This document shows positions 21,010 to 33,275 of a DNA stretch of 64,000 bases, one piece after another. This DNA comes from Rhizophagus clarus (lineage: Eukaryota; Glomeromycota; Glomeromycetes; Glomerales; Glomeraceae): contig BLAL01000060.1 in assembly GCA_015698045.1 (NCBI GenBank), forward strand, positions 374,501-438,500, given 5' to 3'. The position numbers were made by a program, and so were the translations under genes. The notes below the pieces were generated by a model that worked only from the letters and a program-made list of their open reading frames with translations, was not told the origin of the DNA and made no database searches. Within the stretch, counting starts at the first letter, position 1; every line of letters starts with the position of its first letter.

Positions 21010-21712
21010 TATATTTTTTTTTATGTTTGATTTGCATCTGGAATTATAGGAATAAAATAATCTTTATTATTGCAGGTAAGAGTGATATGACTTCAAGATT
21101 CATGAATATCATAATTATACCTTCTAAGACATGCTCAGCTCAAACCAATCTCTCTATGCTTATATCCTTTCAGGACTACAAGATCTTCTTTAATGATACA
21201 ACTACCACTCTGTGGTGGTGAAAGCTCTATCAATACATTTTTTACTATACCAAGCGTCTCACCATCTCCTGATGCACCAGTAATATTATGCTTTATGGAT
21301 TTATCAGCTTTTAGTTTTAGTTCGTGACATGCTTCTTCTTGAATAAAGGAAACATTAGCACAGGAATCGGCTAAATACTGAATATCTACCCCATTTACAT
21401 TTCCATTTATAGCTAAAAGATCCTTAGAATTTTCCAACCGAGCAACATCAATATCCATAGGTATTGGATCTGAATACTCTTCCTGTACTGCTGGTTGTTC
21501 TTGAGGAGCGCTTTCATAGTTTTCTAATATTTTATAGACGATCTCCTGAATAATCTTTCTGATATCAGCAAGTTTTAGAAGATTTAAGAGCTCCGTTTTA
21601 GTAAAGTTTGTTTGTGGCTTAATAGCAGGAAGTTTTACCACTTTGGCTGATTTAGGTGTCGATTTAGATGCTGATGGTGATTTAGTTGCTGGTAGTTTAC
21701 CTTTATTTGAAA
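21010..21712 (-). pseudogene. Retropepsin-like protein, copy C
   Basis: Counterpart of 3000-3680 and 8451-9140, immediately downstream of the Gag-like gene. It keeps the NGNVNGVDIQ and ADSCANVSFI blocks. Broken. Confidence 0.55.
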
Positions 21713-23182
21713 CTATCTTTTTTTTTGGACGAGCATAATTTCTCCATTCTCACCTTGAACTAATTCTATAGGTACACCTTGAACAGCATTGGAAGTGTCC
21801 ATGGGATCATCATGATCATTCAAAGAAAGGTCACGCATTGCTCTATTTAACTTATCATCTTCACGTCTTTCTCTAGCCTTTGCTATCTTTCTAGCGATCT
21901 TACTAGCTAATCTTTGTTCCAATGTATTTCTAGGAGCAGGTCTATCTGGTACAGCATCAAATAGCTGTTGTAAATCAACAGGATCCCTATCTTTATCAAA
22001 TGGATTAGGACCTTCATCAGGGTATGGATCCTCTCCATAATATCCCCAATCATCCTGATATTGAGGCTTAGGTTTAGGCTTAGGTCTATAAACTGGCTTT
22101 ACATCTCGAGCCTTAAGACTTTCCTGTAATTGACAAATTTGGGATTGAAACCCTTCAGCCTGTTGTTGCAATAATCGACTCATTTCTCCTTGGGTAACTG
22201 CATGATGTTGGACTGGTTTTAATATAACTGGCTTCTGACTAACTGGTGGCAATTGCTCTGGAATAATTTGTCTATCCCTCTGATACTGTATATTTTCTCG
22301 TCTTTTTTTACCAATACGTAATTCAGCCTTTCATTTCTCAACTTGTTCAAGAAGACCTACCAATTCCTCTATATCCCGTTCAGCACCAATTCTTTCAGCC
22401 TCAATAGCACAATCATCATTCAAACCTCTTAGAAACTGATTAACTAAAACATCATTACCATAGCCTAATAACTTAGCACTTCTTCTAACTTTATCATAGA
22501 AATCTCGAACAGGCATGTTTTCTTGAAAAAGATTACCAAATCTTAATTGGTGTCTGGTATTCTGCTGTGTAGGAAATTCATTACGCATTTTAATAAAAAC
22601 ATGACAGGAACGAGCTGGAATTACATATGGATGACTGACACCTGCTCCACCAGCAATTGCTACACCACCTTCAGCACCACCACCACCAAGAACATTGTGA
22701 TTAAGAGGATCATTAGTAAATTTCATACCAGCACGATTTAGCCAAATATCTCTATTTCCTTCTATAGTATAATCAGGCCAGATATCAGTGACTGGATTAT
22801 TAACACCTGCAGGTGGTACTGCACCATCAGTCATATAAGTCCATGCACCAGAAGGGTTAACCCATGAATTTACTGGACAATTAGCATTATTACCAGCTAA
22901 AGCCTTAAATGCTGGTTCATCTCCATGTGCAAGACGAAGAAGAATATTTCTAAGCCTAACTTTCTTTCCTAGAATATTAGCATCATACCATCTGGAGGCC
23001 GGACCAGTTAAGCAAGCACAAAGTATACCCATAGCTTTCTCCCAACCTGCTGGATTACCTGCAACAGCCGATGGATCAATTCCAATACTATAAATATAAC
23101 CTTTATATAACTCAAAAAATCTCTCAAGATCATCGTCATCATTTTCAGCAAAAACTGGCATACCTATTGCAACGGTAGCCAT
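21713..23182 (-). pseudogene. Ty3-like Gag protein, copy C
   Basis: Counterpart of 9146-10612, with the SRWYDANILGK, RFGNLFQENMPVRDFYDK and FLRGLNDDC blocks and the KPKPKP tail. Broken. Confidence 0.75.
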
Positions 23183-23821
23183 ATTACTGGGGGATTATCT
23201 GGAGGAGGATTGTTGACTATAGGATTTGCTTGTCTAATTCGAAACCACTGCGCTTGAATTCTAAGTACAGCCAGTTGTGCTTGCATTCTATCACAAATTC
23301 GTCTCAAGTTTCTAGATGTAAGTCGTTCTATTGCAAGTTGATGTGTCAATCTATTATTTCTTTGTTGCAAATTATCCCTAATTCTTCTTTGCCGTACCTG
23401 CTGCCTGCTGTTCTTGTAATTGATAAGCTTGATCACGATTTGCATTTACCAGACGATTTCTTTTATTTTGTATGCCATTCCTTTCATTCTGACATGCAAT
23501 AAGACGTTGTCTAATACCATGAATCTCACGTTCTCTAGCATTAGTCACTTCTTGCAAATACTTTAATAAGCCAGTCGAAGTATCAAGCTCTTCCCTAGTT
23601 TGTCTTGCTCTTTCTTCAACCTGTATACCATGATCTATAATTAATCCAATAATGTGCTTAATCTCATGATTAATATTTATAAGATTTGGTGTAACAGTCA
23701 TTCGACCATTTACCAGCAGAGCATCTGCGCCATTCTTAAGTGCATTAATTAGCTGATTAATATCCATAGCTACTAAATGTACTGGAGGGATGCCTGTAGG
23801 ATCAGTAGGAACATATGCCAT
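23164..23821 (-). pseudogene. Coiled-coil protein, copy C
   Basis: Counterpart of 10594-11244. It shares the divergent start region with the ATPase gene and the short overlap with Gag. Broken. Confidence 0.6.
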
Positions 23822-23852
23822 TTTGAATATACTATACACTATATACTACTAA

Positions 23853-25114
23853 TTGCTTAAAATGGACTTATATGTGTATAATTTGGATGAATATAGTAGT
23901 GATACTAGGCAAGGAAATGAATATGCTCCAATATGGCCCTTTCGTCTTGCTGTAGCTGGTAGCTCAGATTCTGGAAAAACTACTATGCTTATTAATTTAC
24001 TAATGGGAGACGCAAAAGCCAAAGAGGATGGAACTCGATATATTCTTTGTGATAAAATAGTCCTTATTGGTAGATATTTAGACAAACCTAAATGGCAAAT
24101 AGTAAAGGATTTCTTTGATGATAATGTAGACGTTACTTTTAGAGCGATTTCATATCATCAGATGCCAGATGTAGAAGACTTTGACCAGCATGAGCGCGGA
24201 GTTGCTACTGTAGTTATATTTGAGGATTTAATGGATACCCCTAAAAACATCCAAGAAAAAATAACTGGATACTTTACCCATGGACGACATAGAAATATTT
24301 CGGCTATTTATGTAGTCCAAAGATTCTTTGCTATCCCAAAAGCAATTAGAGAAAATGTGAATTATATTTCTCTACATGGTGGGCATGGTAGTTTAAGTGA
24401 TACAAAGCGTATCATTAGACAATATACTAATGAATCAGATTCTCTTGCCCCAATCATTGATGAACTAACCTTAGGTAGGGAATTCATAGTATTTGACTTA
24501 AGACGCCCTAAAACTGACCCTTTAGCAATCAGAGTTCGATGGAATACTAGTCTTAGAACTTTTATGGAATCATCCTTGAATAACGCTTCTAAAATGATCA
24601 CTGTTCATCTAAGATTGATCTAAGATCATCCAAGAACAATTCTAGAATCATCACAGATTCATCTAAGATCGATCTAAGATGTCGATTTACTTTTTATGAG
24701 CAGAAGGCAATAGCTGAAGCTAAAAAGAATAATTTGTTAAAGGAATTTGCCCGAAACTTTCCTTCTCCTAAGGAACGTAAACTTTACTTAATACCAGACG
24801 CCTTACCAAAGGCAAAAAATTCAGATATTTGGGCTAGATATGTTTTTAGAGAAGCTTATGGAATAAATGACCGTACTCTTGGAGATGAGTATAAGAAATT
24901 CCTGTCCCAAGTTAAGAATGTATATGTTACTAGAAATAATTCCCCAGTATCAGTAACACCTTTTGATCGATATAGAGAACTTTTGAATGAGCGTCCTCTA
25001 AGTGACGAAAAAATAATAGAAGGTATTGAAGCACTTCTAAAACTATTCAATGATGGCTTAATGAAAAAGCCTACCCTACAAGTGGGAATTAATAGTCTAT
25101 TCCATTCTTTCTAA
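23853..25114 (+). pseudogene. A32-type packaging ATPase, copy C
   Basis: Counterpart of 11283-12644 with Walker A GSSDSGKTT and Walker B VVIFEDLMD. The 54-bp repeat tract is shorter than in copy B. The C-terminal domain is present. The 26-bp overlap with the convergent zinc-protein gene is kept. Broken. Confidence 0.8.
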
Positions 25115-25660
25115 AAAGCTCAAGTAACTCTTCTCTAGTTACATTTATAGTTATAGTACTTTTTTCCTTACCATCTATTACCATTCTTGACATTTTTGTT
25201 ACTATGCCAAAGGCCTTCAATGCACGAGAAACAAAGTTTTTGCTTAAGGGATTATCTATTACAATACAATACATACCATAAAATACGGCAAAGGGTTCAT
25301 TTATTCCTTCTACTACATATAAATCAAATAAAAATCGATATAAAGCTTTTTCTCCTACATCCCTATCTAGCTCATTAATTCGTTTGAGTAGCCAAATCTT
25401 GATCAATTCAACATCTGGTTCAATACTATTTAACTGTTCCTCATAGTCTCGAGTAAAGGTAAAAGTAAGTTCATCATCTAGAGAGACCGATCTATATATT
25501 TTGATTAGCTTATATATATTTTCATGCAAGCTATCTATATCGGTACATCTTTGTACAGTTCGTCTAATTCGATAGTAGATAGGCCTCTTCTTGGCTTGGC
25601 CAATACAAGTTCACAAACTGGGCAGTATTTTCTAATTTGCTCAACCATTTTTTTCAGAAT
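25089..25660 (-). pseudogene. Zinc-finger protein, copy C
   Basis: Counterpart of 12619-13179. The helical core and the KSTITINVTREELLE end are kept. Broken. Confidence 0.5.
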
Positions 25661-25704
25661 TATCTACATAAAAAATGAAATTATTTAATTACCCATTTTT
25701 ATAT

Positions 25705-26289
25705 TTATTCTTTACTACAGTCTTCACATAAACTGCTTTCAAGTAATTCATTAAGATTTACAGGCATTTGGCACTCCCTGCATAAGGCAATATTAAGTTC
25801 GGCAAGCCTTCTTGATTGTTCCTCTCGTTGTGCTTCTCGTTCTCTTTGCCTAGTAAATTGACGTGCTTCTTCAACCCCTCGCCTATAACTTGGATTACAT
25901 CGTTCCCATCTAGCACGATGGGCGGTTATATTAAATGCAGTTTCAAGGTATCCAAGTCTTATCTCAGTATCTTGAATATACAATAAAGATGGATTAGACT
26001 GTGCGATTTCTGCATATCTTGGAGGAACAAGATAGTAATCTTCTATTATTTCATACCCAGCCCTTTGAATTAAATAATAATACATTCTAGTTCCAAATTG
26101 AACCATACGTCCAGTATCTACATTGAGATAGCTTTCTCTTACAGAAGGAAGTGGAGGTGCAGTTGCTCATTGAACTAATCCGCTATCAAGATAATCATAT
26201 GCTTCTAAAACTAGCTGATTGAAAGTTGAACCACCAACACGAATTGTTCTGCCAGTCAATGGATTAGTAGTATATCTATTAGCACTCAT
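25705..26289 (-). pseudogene. Adaptor-like/zinc-ribbon small protein, copy C
   Basis: Counterpart of 13236-13820. The start reads MSANRYTTNPLTGRTIRVGG, and the end has two CxxC pairs (CRECQMP and LCEDCSKE). The upstream TACTTTAGTATAGG motif is also kept (26301-26315). Broken. Confidence 0.5.
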
Positions 26290-26364
26290 CTTTTTTTATT
26301 GTTACTTTAGTATAGGCTATATTCAATTACGATTTTTTTTTTCTAAAAATGAAAAATCTCTAGT

Positions 26365-26572
26365 GATAAAGTTACTTCATCATCAGCCTTTGCACAAAAT
26401 TTTTAATAATACCTAGTGACAAAGTTACTTCGTATCAGCCTTTGCACAAAATTTTTAATAATGCCTAGTGACAAAGTTACTTTGTCATCAGCCTTTTATG
26501 CAAAAAATGAAAAATGCCTAGTGATAAAGTTACTTCGTCATCAGTCTTTGCACAAAATTTTTAATAATAAAT
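26365..26572. repeat. Hairpin-bearing 53-bp tandem repeat, copy C
   Basis: Four units of about 52-53 bp with the GTGACAAAGTTACTT/GTCAT palindrome, against three in copy B at the same place between the same two genes. Confidence 0.85.
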
Positions 26573-27007
26573 TTATAGCTTATTACCAAGAAGTTCATCT
26601 AAGACGTCCTCAGCTTCATCTTCAGTAAGTTTACGTCTAGGTGGTGCTTCTTTAGTTTCTTCAGGAATATGTTTATATAAATCATAGACCTTTATAATTC
26701 TAAAAGCAAGATCTGGATTAAATGAATACTTTGCTTGAATTTTTGCAATTTTCTCATAATACGATTCTTCATTTGGCAATAATTTCTTAGCTGTATAACG
26801 AATATAGCCTTCTGGATTGTTGGCAGATTCTATTTTCTTGATATAGTTTACGTGATTCTTTATAAGATAACTTTCTTTACCATATCCATCTTGTAAACCT
26901 GCCAATATGACACCTTTTAAAGCTTTTATAATTTCGGCCAGATACATTTCTGGCTCGATAAAACTAGGATGCTTGTTTGTGAATGGGAATGAGTCGTCAT
27001 GTTCCAT
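26573..27007 (-). CDS. Unknown 144-aa protein, copy C
   Basis: An open frame of the same length as 14049-14483 in copy B, with about ten scattered residue differences. Retained length in a copy where most other genes are broken hints that it decayed later or is short enough to have escaped. No family was recognised. Confidence 0.55.
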   Translation of the reverse strand: MEHDDSFPFTNKHPSFIEPEMYLAEIIKALKGVILAGLQDGYGKESYLIKNHVNYIKKIESANNPEGYIRYTAKKLLPNEESYYEKIAKIQAKYSFNPDLAFRIIKVYDLYKHIPEETKEAPPRRKLTEDEAEDVLDELLGNKL

Positions 27008-27043
27008 CTTTGTACTTCTACATCTAAGGAAAAAAATATTTAA

Positions 27044-28883
27044 TTATACGGTCCATACCACTTGGTTGGCATTTTTTACAATACATTCTCCCTCTTTTTC
27101 AAATTTTAGAGCTTTTAGAGTCTTAAATGCATCTTTAGCACAGGCTATAAGAGGAGAAGAGTTAACGTCTTCTTCTAGAATGAACCCATCAGTATGAATA
27201 CGTCTGACTTTATCCACATAGGGTTGTACTGTTTCAGAAATAATCTTTCGACCATGTGCTAAAAGAAATGGAGCAATTCTCGGATATTCACCTTTGAAGG
27301 GATTACCTGGATTCGTAAATTGGAATCTCCACTGATCCTCTCCTATTGGTACAATCGAGTCTAATACCTTACCATCTGGAAAATCAAAAGACTTACTCAA
27401 TGTTGTAAGAGTCTTGTATGTTTTCTTTTTTTGGCAAAGTGCACCCCATAGCGTATTAAGAATTCTTTTAGCTACTTGGCTAGCTATACCACCCTGATTC
27501 TTAATTTTAAAGAGAAAATCTACATACTCTCCAAAGATTACACTACCCTGAATTCGAGTTTCTTTTTCATAAATAAGAGCATTAGAGGCTCCATCTTGAA
27601 TTAATGTAACTTGAAGGCCAAGAGCTTTGGCACGTGTAAGATCAATATGAGTATATGCATTATGGTAATTATATCAAAATAATGGGGTATCTTTCTTTTC
27701 AATACTTGCACGAAATATTCCAAAATGACTATATCCTCGATGATTAGTAAAGTCTTTTAAAATCTGAAACTTACCTTTACTGATAGGAAAGTTGAAAGCT
27801 GACTGCTGAATATTAGGATAAAGACTTGTTTTATCGTAACTTCTTCCATATCCTTCCCAGTTATTTTGTGCCCAGATAATCCCTCCCATCATTGCTTTAC
27901 TTATCCATTGTGCCTCAAGTGCGTCAAGGGGTTCATTAGCAGGAATACCTACACTTAATTTTTCGAATAGCAAAGAGCCGTTCTCTTTATGTTCCAATCA
28001 AGTAATGATATATCAATTGGGATGCCTAGCTTTTTCGTCTCCAGTAAAAATGCATCTCGTTCAGCATTAATTCTGATATATGCCTTTTCTAATGATTCTT
28101 GACGTTTAGCTGGAACAAAGGAGTAGTTTTTGCTAAACTTAAGTTTTTGAAACTGTTGGGATGCGGTAATTGACTTAATTGCCTTTTCATTATATATGTG
28201 AACTATATCATTTACTTCATTCTCCTGATAAGTTATAAACTTTTTTGGCCTTTTACATTCAAAGCTGGGATGTTTTCTATCTGGATTAAGAGCGAGGGAA
28301 TAATGTCCATTAGTGAGAGTAAGGGTTATTCTTCTTTGTGCTGGACTCTTAAAAATATAAGTATGATCACCTACTACATTGATAGCAATACTTCGAGCTA
28401 ATCATTCTATTTTTTCAATACAGGCAATTGGAATAGGATCATCTCGTGCCAAATTTATATAATCTTTAATGTACTCAGGCTTTTCAATACTTTGAGGCAT
28501 ATTCGAATAAGAGCCATAAGCCATTTTTAAGCACTGATAAAGGCAGTCATTTGTATCGCCACATCCACCTGATACTGCCGGTGAATCCCTCATATAAATG
28601 ATAAAGTTATCAAATCGCTCTGATCACCTATATTATCAGGCAATTGACTCGCATCATAGTGATCAAGTAGAGAGAAAAGGTTTGCGTCTTCTCCATTTGT
28701 AGTCCATTGACCAGGCTTCCAGTTTTCATAAGAAAGTAGAATTTGAAACTGTTTGCCTGGATATCGGGCTTTCAGTTTTTGATTGAGGTTTGCTATCACT
28801 CCTCTAGAGAACTGTCGGCCACTATACTTAACTTCTATGATATCTGGCCTATTTGGTAAATGACAAACTAGTCTTGATAACAT
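27044..28883 (-). pseudogene. Family B DNA polymerase, copy C
   Basis: Counterpart of 14520-16367. Motif A appears as SYDKTSLYPN, the motif-C region is near RRIHTDGF, and the N-terminal SGGCGDTNDCLYQCLKMAYG unit is kept exactly. Broken in several places. Confidence 0.75.
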
Positions 28884-28959
28884 TTCTTTGTAATATATAG
28901 TATTTATTTAATTGCTAATTTTTCGTTATTAGGTTTGAAAAAAATAAAATAACTAACCC

Positions 28960-31240
28960 TTATATTTGATCAATTTCATCATATAAGCCATCTTCATCAT
29001 AATCAGATTCGTATTCCTCACCATTGGCCTCCATACATTCATGTTCGTTTATTTGGCTATGGCATTCTATTATCTGTGGTTGTAATTTTGCGACCTTATA
29101 GCCTAAAGGAGAATCTACAAATACAGTTTCCTTATTCTCTATGTATTTTCTTAGATAGTTGGCAAGTTCACAACATGATATTTGCCTATCTACCTCATCG
29201 TTATATTTGATCCATTCTTTTAGCTTATCTATGGCATCGCCAAATCGGACGAGATACAGATTATCTCTTCTTACAACATTATCAAATTCTTCCAATTCGG
29301 CTAAGAGCAATTCCCAGTCATATTGATCATTTAGCCCAACATTCTTTGGCTATAGAATATAGCTCATCTATTATTTCATTACGAGAATTCTTATACCAGG
29401 GCTTTATGTAGTCGTATTTATGTTTATCTATCCATTCCCAATATTTGCTAGCATCCGTTTTAGGCATAGGATCAGGATTAGCTTTTTGAATCAGTTTTGG
29501 TACTTCTTGTGGTGTAGATGGTTCGATTGGTTTAGAAGAACCAGGTATTCTGTATGGTTCTGGCTCTGTCTCTGGTTCTTGCTCTGGTTTAGCTGAAGCT
29601 GATATGAGATTATCTAGTTCCATTAAATAACCATCTATTAGGTTTTCAAATTCTGAAGCAGTGGGCTCTGATGATACTTCTACCTTTAGATGCGCTGGCT
29701 TTGGAGGAACTGGTGGTGAACTTTTCTTTTGCTTATTTGACGTATCTACTCCAATTTGTGCTAAGAATTGGTCGAGAGCTTTGGGATCAGATATGGATTT
29801 CTTAGAGATATCAACCCCTTCGATATCAATCTCATCAGTTTCATGAATCCAGTTATTGCTAAGATATTTCTTGTATAAAGTCTCTCTAGATATATTGTAA
29901 ACTCTAGTACGCTTTCCATCAATATAAACTAAGTTGCTAGTCATATTTAACTCACTTGATAATGTTCTTGAAATTACAACTTTAGATAGGGGCGTGATAT
30001 TTTTATTTACACAGTAGCTCATATAGGTGGCGTACAATATATGAACTGGTAAGCATGTAGTAGTATAATCAGCCTTTGCTATATACGTCTCCTTTATAAA
30101 TTGAAACAAAGGTGAAAGAGTAGATACGATATGCTCTTGCTTAGATGCAGTCATAGGAGGTGGGTTGCCATTAAAATCTGGATATTTATCGGCAATAGCT
30201 TTAAAGTAAGCATAAAAGGCCTCACCCACTCCTGGATATTTCATTGCATCACCTAACTGTTTGAAATATTGCAAATCTCCTTTTCGAGCAGGTGAGACGT
30301 TTAGGAAAACTGTTCGTCTATCATCATTCTCAACTCTAAGAGCATTTTCATTAGTGAAAACGATAGTAGACATAAAGTTTTTATATTGGGTAGGTGTTTT
30401 ATATTTTTCATGAATTTCAATAGTATTGCTAGTAACTTTATCTTTAAGAGTGTGATATAATGAATTCCATTGGCTTTTTTCTGTTGGCATTTCTTCAAGT
30501 AAAAGGAGTACTTTACCTAATAATTGCCCATTAAAACTACCCAAAATTGTTTCAGGATCGCTCATCTTATAGACTAGCTGAGTACCTAAAACATAACGCT
30601 GGATAAAATCAGTTATAATACCTTTACCCCAGCCTTGACTTGATTTAAGATAAAGAATCGAATACATTTTTCTACCAGTAGCCATACCAGCAAACCATTT
30701 GATAATGTATTCAGTTACATTCCAATCTCCTGAACACTAGACATTCTGAATATGAGTAAATATGATTTTGACTGTCTGATGGATATTGGCTGAAAAGTCT
30801 GTTAAAGGACGTAATTGATGCAAGAAACCTGGGAAAATGTTAAAATAGTTTTGACCTTGAATTTTATAAATACGTTGCTTTGCAAGATCACAAGTTGCTA
30901 CACATGTTGAAGAATTATCATATATAAACCATTTGGCAATGTTAAATTCTGTCTTCGTTGGAGGATGTTCAGGATTAATTTGCTTAAAGAAGGTTTTAAT
31001 TATAGGACGAATAAGCATACTAATATTTTTCATGGGAATATGCTCAAAATTCTTAATATCAGGTCACCACATAAATACACTATATGGATTGGAACAGAGA
31101 ATAAAGTAACTGCAAATATATCGCTTTGCTTTTATAATGTCATCTAAACTGTTTGCCTCTCTGATAAGCTGTTTTAGTATATCAATACTGTATGCTTCTT
31201 TAGATTCACCGAGTTTTGAGATTACTACTTGGTTACTCAT
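28960..31240 (-). pseudogene. SF3/D5-like helicase, copy C
   Basis: Counterpart of 16443-18722. Walker A is SSQGWGKGI, Walker B LLLLEEMP, and the motif-C-like block IVFTNEN is present. The acidic/proline-rich C-terminal region is also kept. Broken. Confidence 0.8.
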
Positions 31241-31269
31241 TGTTAGTTAGATACTTTACTACAAGATTT

Positions 31270-31886
31270 GTTTAATTTATTTTTTTTTTTTTTGATACCT
31301 ATATACTGACTATATTTAATTACGATTTTTTTTTCAGGTGCAGTATTCCGCATGGATAGGTCCTGTAATATAGCCACCTCTTAGGCATAGCCCGAGATCG
31401 ATGACTAGTATGATGACTAATATGAGGATGGTATGGGGGTATATATAGGGGATCATACTAGGTATTGGGGTATTTTTCACATATCATATTGGGCTTGGTA
31501 AGGCGTTTGGATCTGTTCTTATAAACAGAACAGATTGGAACGAATGGAACAGATCAGGCACCTGAATTTCAAAAGTTTTTTCTGGGAAAGGTAATCTGAT
31601 TTTTTTTTTATTTTATCTGTTCCATCTGTTCCATCTGTTCCATATCCTTATTTCTTCTTTATTCTTTGTTTTACTTTATTCTTAGTATATTTGTATAGAA
31701 CAGATGTATGGAACAGATCGGAACAGATGGGTGGTATGGTATGGAAATGGTATTTATCCATGGTATTGTTAGAGACGCGCCGTGAGGTGCTGAAGCCTAA
31801 CTGGAAGGGGATCTGGTATGGTTTCTCGTGAAGGGGGGATGTATATGGGGCTTCAGCCACCGCTGGGCGTTAGCCTGGCACTGACG
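31270..31886 (-). repeat. Right terminal repeat of copy C
   Basis: Diverged version of the copy B terminal repeat. It has the GTATGATGACTAGTATGAGG-like lead, GAACAGAT motifs at 31510-31730 and a single GC-rich unit at 31770-31880 (three in copy B), ending GGCACTGACGAC. A 65-bp satellite begins directly after it. Confidence 0.75.
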
Positions 31887-32960
31887 ACAATCCCATGCGA
31901 ATCCTTTCCATATGAACCCTAAAAAATTTCACAAAAAAATTTTCTATCAGACATCCCATACGAACTCTTCCAATACGAACTCTTAGAAAATCTCTTAAAA
32001 AAATTTTTTATCAAAAAATCCCATACGAACCCTTCCATATGAACTCTTAGAAAATCTCTTAAGAAAAATTTTTCTATCAGATATCCCATACGAACTCTTC
32101 CAATACGAACTCTTAGAAAATCTCTTAAAAAAAATTTTCTATCAAAGATATCCCATACGAACCCCTACTATATGAACACTTGGAAAATCTTTATTAAAAT
32201 ATTCCATACAAACTCTTCCCACACGAACTCTAAGAAAATCTCTTAAAAAATTTTCTATCAAAGAATCCCATATGAACCCTTTCCATATGAACTCTTAGAA
32301 AATCTCTTAAGAAAAATTTTTCTATCAGATATCCCATACGAACTTTTAGAAATCTCTCTCAAAAAAATTTTCTATTAAAGAATCCCATACGAATCCTTTC
32401 CATATGAACCCTAAAAAATTTCACAAAAAAATTTTCTATCAGATATCCCATACGAACTCTTCCCACACAAACTCTTAGAAAATCTCTTAAAAAAAAATTT
32501 TCTATCAAAGAATCCCATACGAACGCTTTTCTTATGAACTCTTAGAAAATCTCTTAAGAAAAATTTTTCTATCAGATATCCCATACGAACTCTTTCCATA
32601 TGAACTCTTAGAAAATCTCTCAAAAAAAAATTTTCTATCAGATATCCCATACGAATCCTTCCCATACGACTCTTAGAAAATCTCTCTCAAAGAAATTTTT
32701 TATTAAAGAATCCCATGCAAATCCTTTCCATACGAACCCTAAAAAATTTCACAAAAAATTTTCTACCAGATATCCCATACAAACTCTTTCCATACGAACT
32801 CTTAGAAAATAAAAAAATTTTTATCAGATATCCCATATGAACTCTTTCCATACAAACTTTTAGAAATCTCAAAAAATAAAAATATCTCTATTTATCAAAA
32901 ATATCCTATATGAATCTTAGAAAATCTATCAAAAAAAAATTTTCTATCAGAGTTTAGAGT
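31887..32960. repeat. 65-bp satellite array
   Basis: About 16 head-to-tail units of roughly 63-66 bp, each with CCCATACGAACTCTTCC, CTTAGAAAATCTCTTAA and TTTTCTATCAGATAT blocks. Open frames across it (for example 32411-32665) only translate the repeat. It directly abuts the end of copy C. Confidence 0.9.
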
Positions 32961-33039
32961 TTTAAAATGGTTTATAAATTAAATATTTAAAATGACATTA
33001 TTGAAAAAATCTAAAAAATCCGCTAATATATAATAAGCC

Positions 33040-33270
33040 AATTAGCAACCAATCGGTTATCAATCTGATATGGTCGATTGGTAACTTATTGATAACTGAT
33101 AAATTCAACCGTACACCAATCAGTCATCAATCAGTCATATGACCAGTTGATAACCGATTTGGAATTTATACCTGATTGATGACCGATTGAAAGAATCAGT
33201 CATCAATAGGTATCCAATCGGTTACCAATCAGTCACATGACCGATTGATGACCGATTTGACTCCATTCGA
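33040..33270. repeat. Short minisatellite of CAATCGGT / ACCGATTG words
   Basis: Repeated words such as CAATCGGTTATCAATC and GACCGATTGATGACCGAT on both strands. No gene was seen. Confidence 0.7.
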
Positions 33271-33275
33271 CCTGT

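Larger units (their letters stand above)
19584..31886 (+). mobile_element. Polinton-like element, copy C
   Basis: Carries, in order: integrase C-terminal part, acidic protein, retropepsin-like, Gag-like and coiled-coil proteins, ATPase, zinc protein, adaptor/zinc-ribbon protein, hairpin array, unknown 144-aa protein, polymerase, helicase, then a right terminal repeat (31270-31886). The zinc-ribbon gene and the integrase core seen in copy B are not present. It is broken in roughly ten places and is nearly identical to copy A where the two overlap. Confidence 0.85.

Noticed and set aside
21010-23839. Gag and protease genes as part of a separate Ty3 retrotransposon nested in the Polinton-like element
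   Set aside because: No LTRs, reverse transcriptase or target duplication were seen around them, and the same placement recurs in all three copies, including the diverged copy B.
1-24650. Reading the 5.9-kb arms as one very long terminal inverted repeat of a single element
   Set aside because: Copy C continues past the arm to 31886 with a full gene order and its own right terminal repeat, so the arms contain parts of separate copies.
32411-32872. Frames encoding MGYLIEKFFLRDFL-type repeats
   Set aside because: Translation of the 65-bp satellite, with no start context or conservation apart from the repeat.
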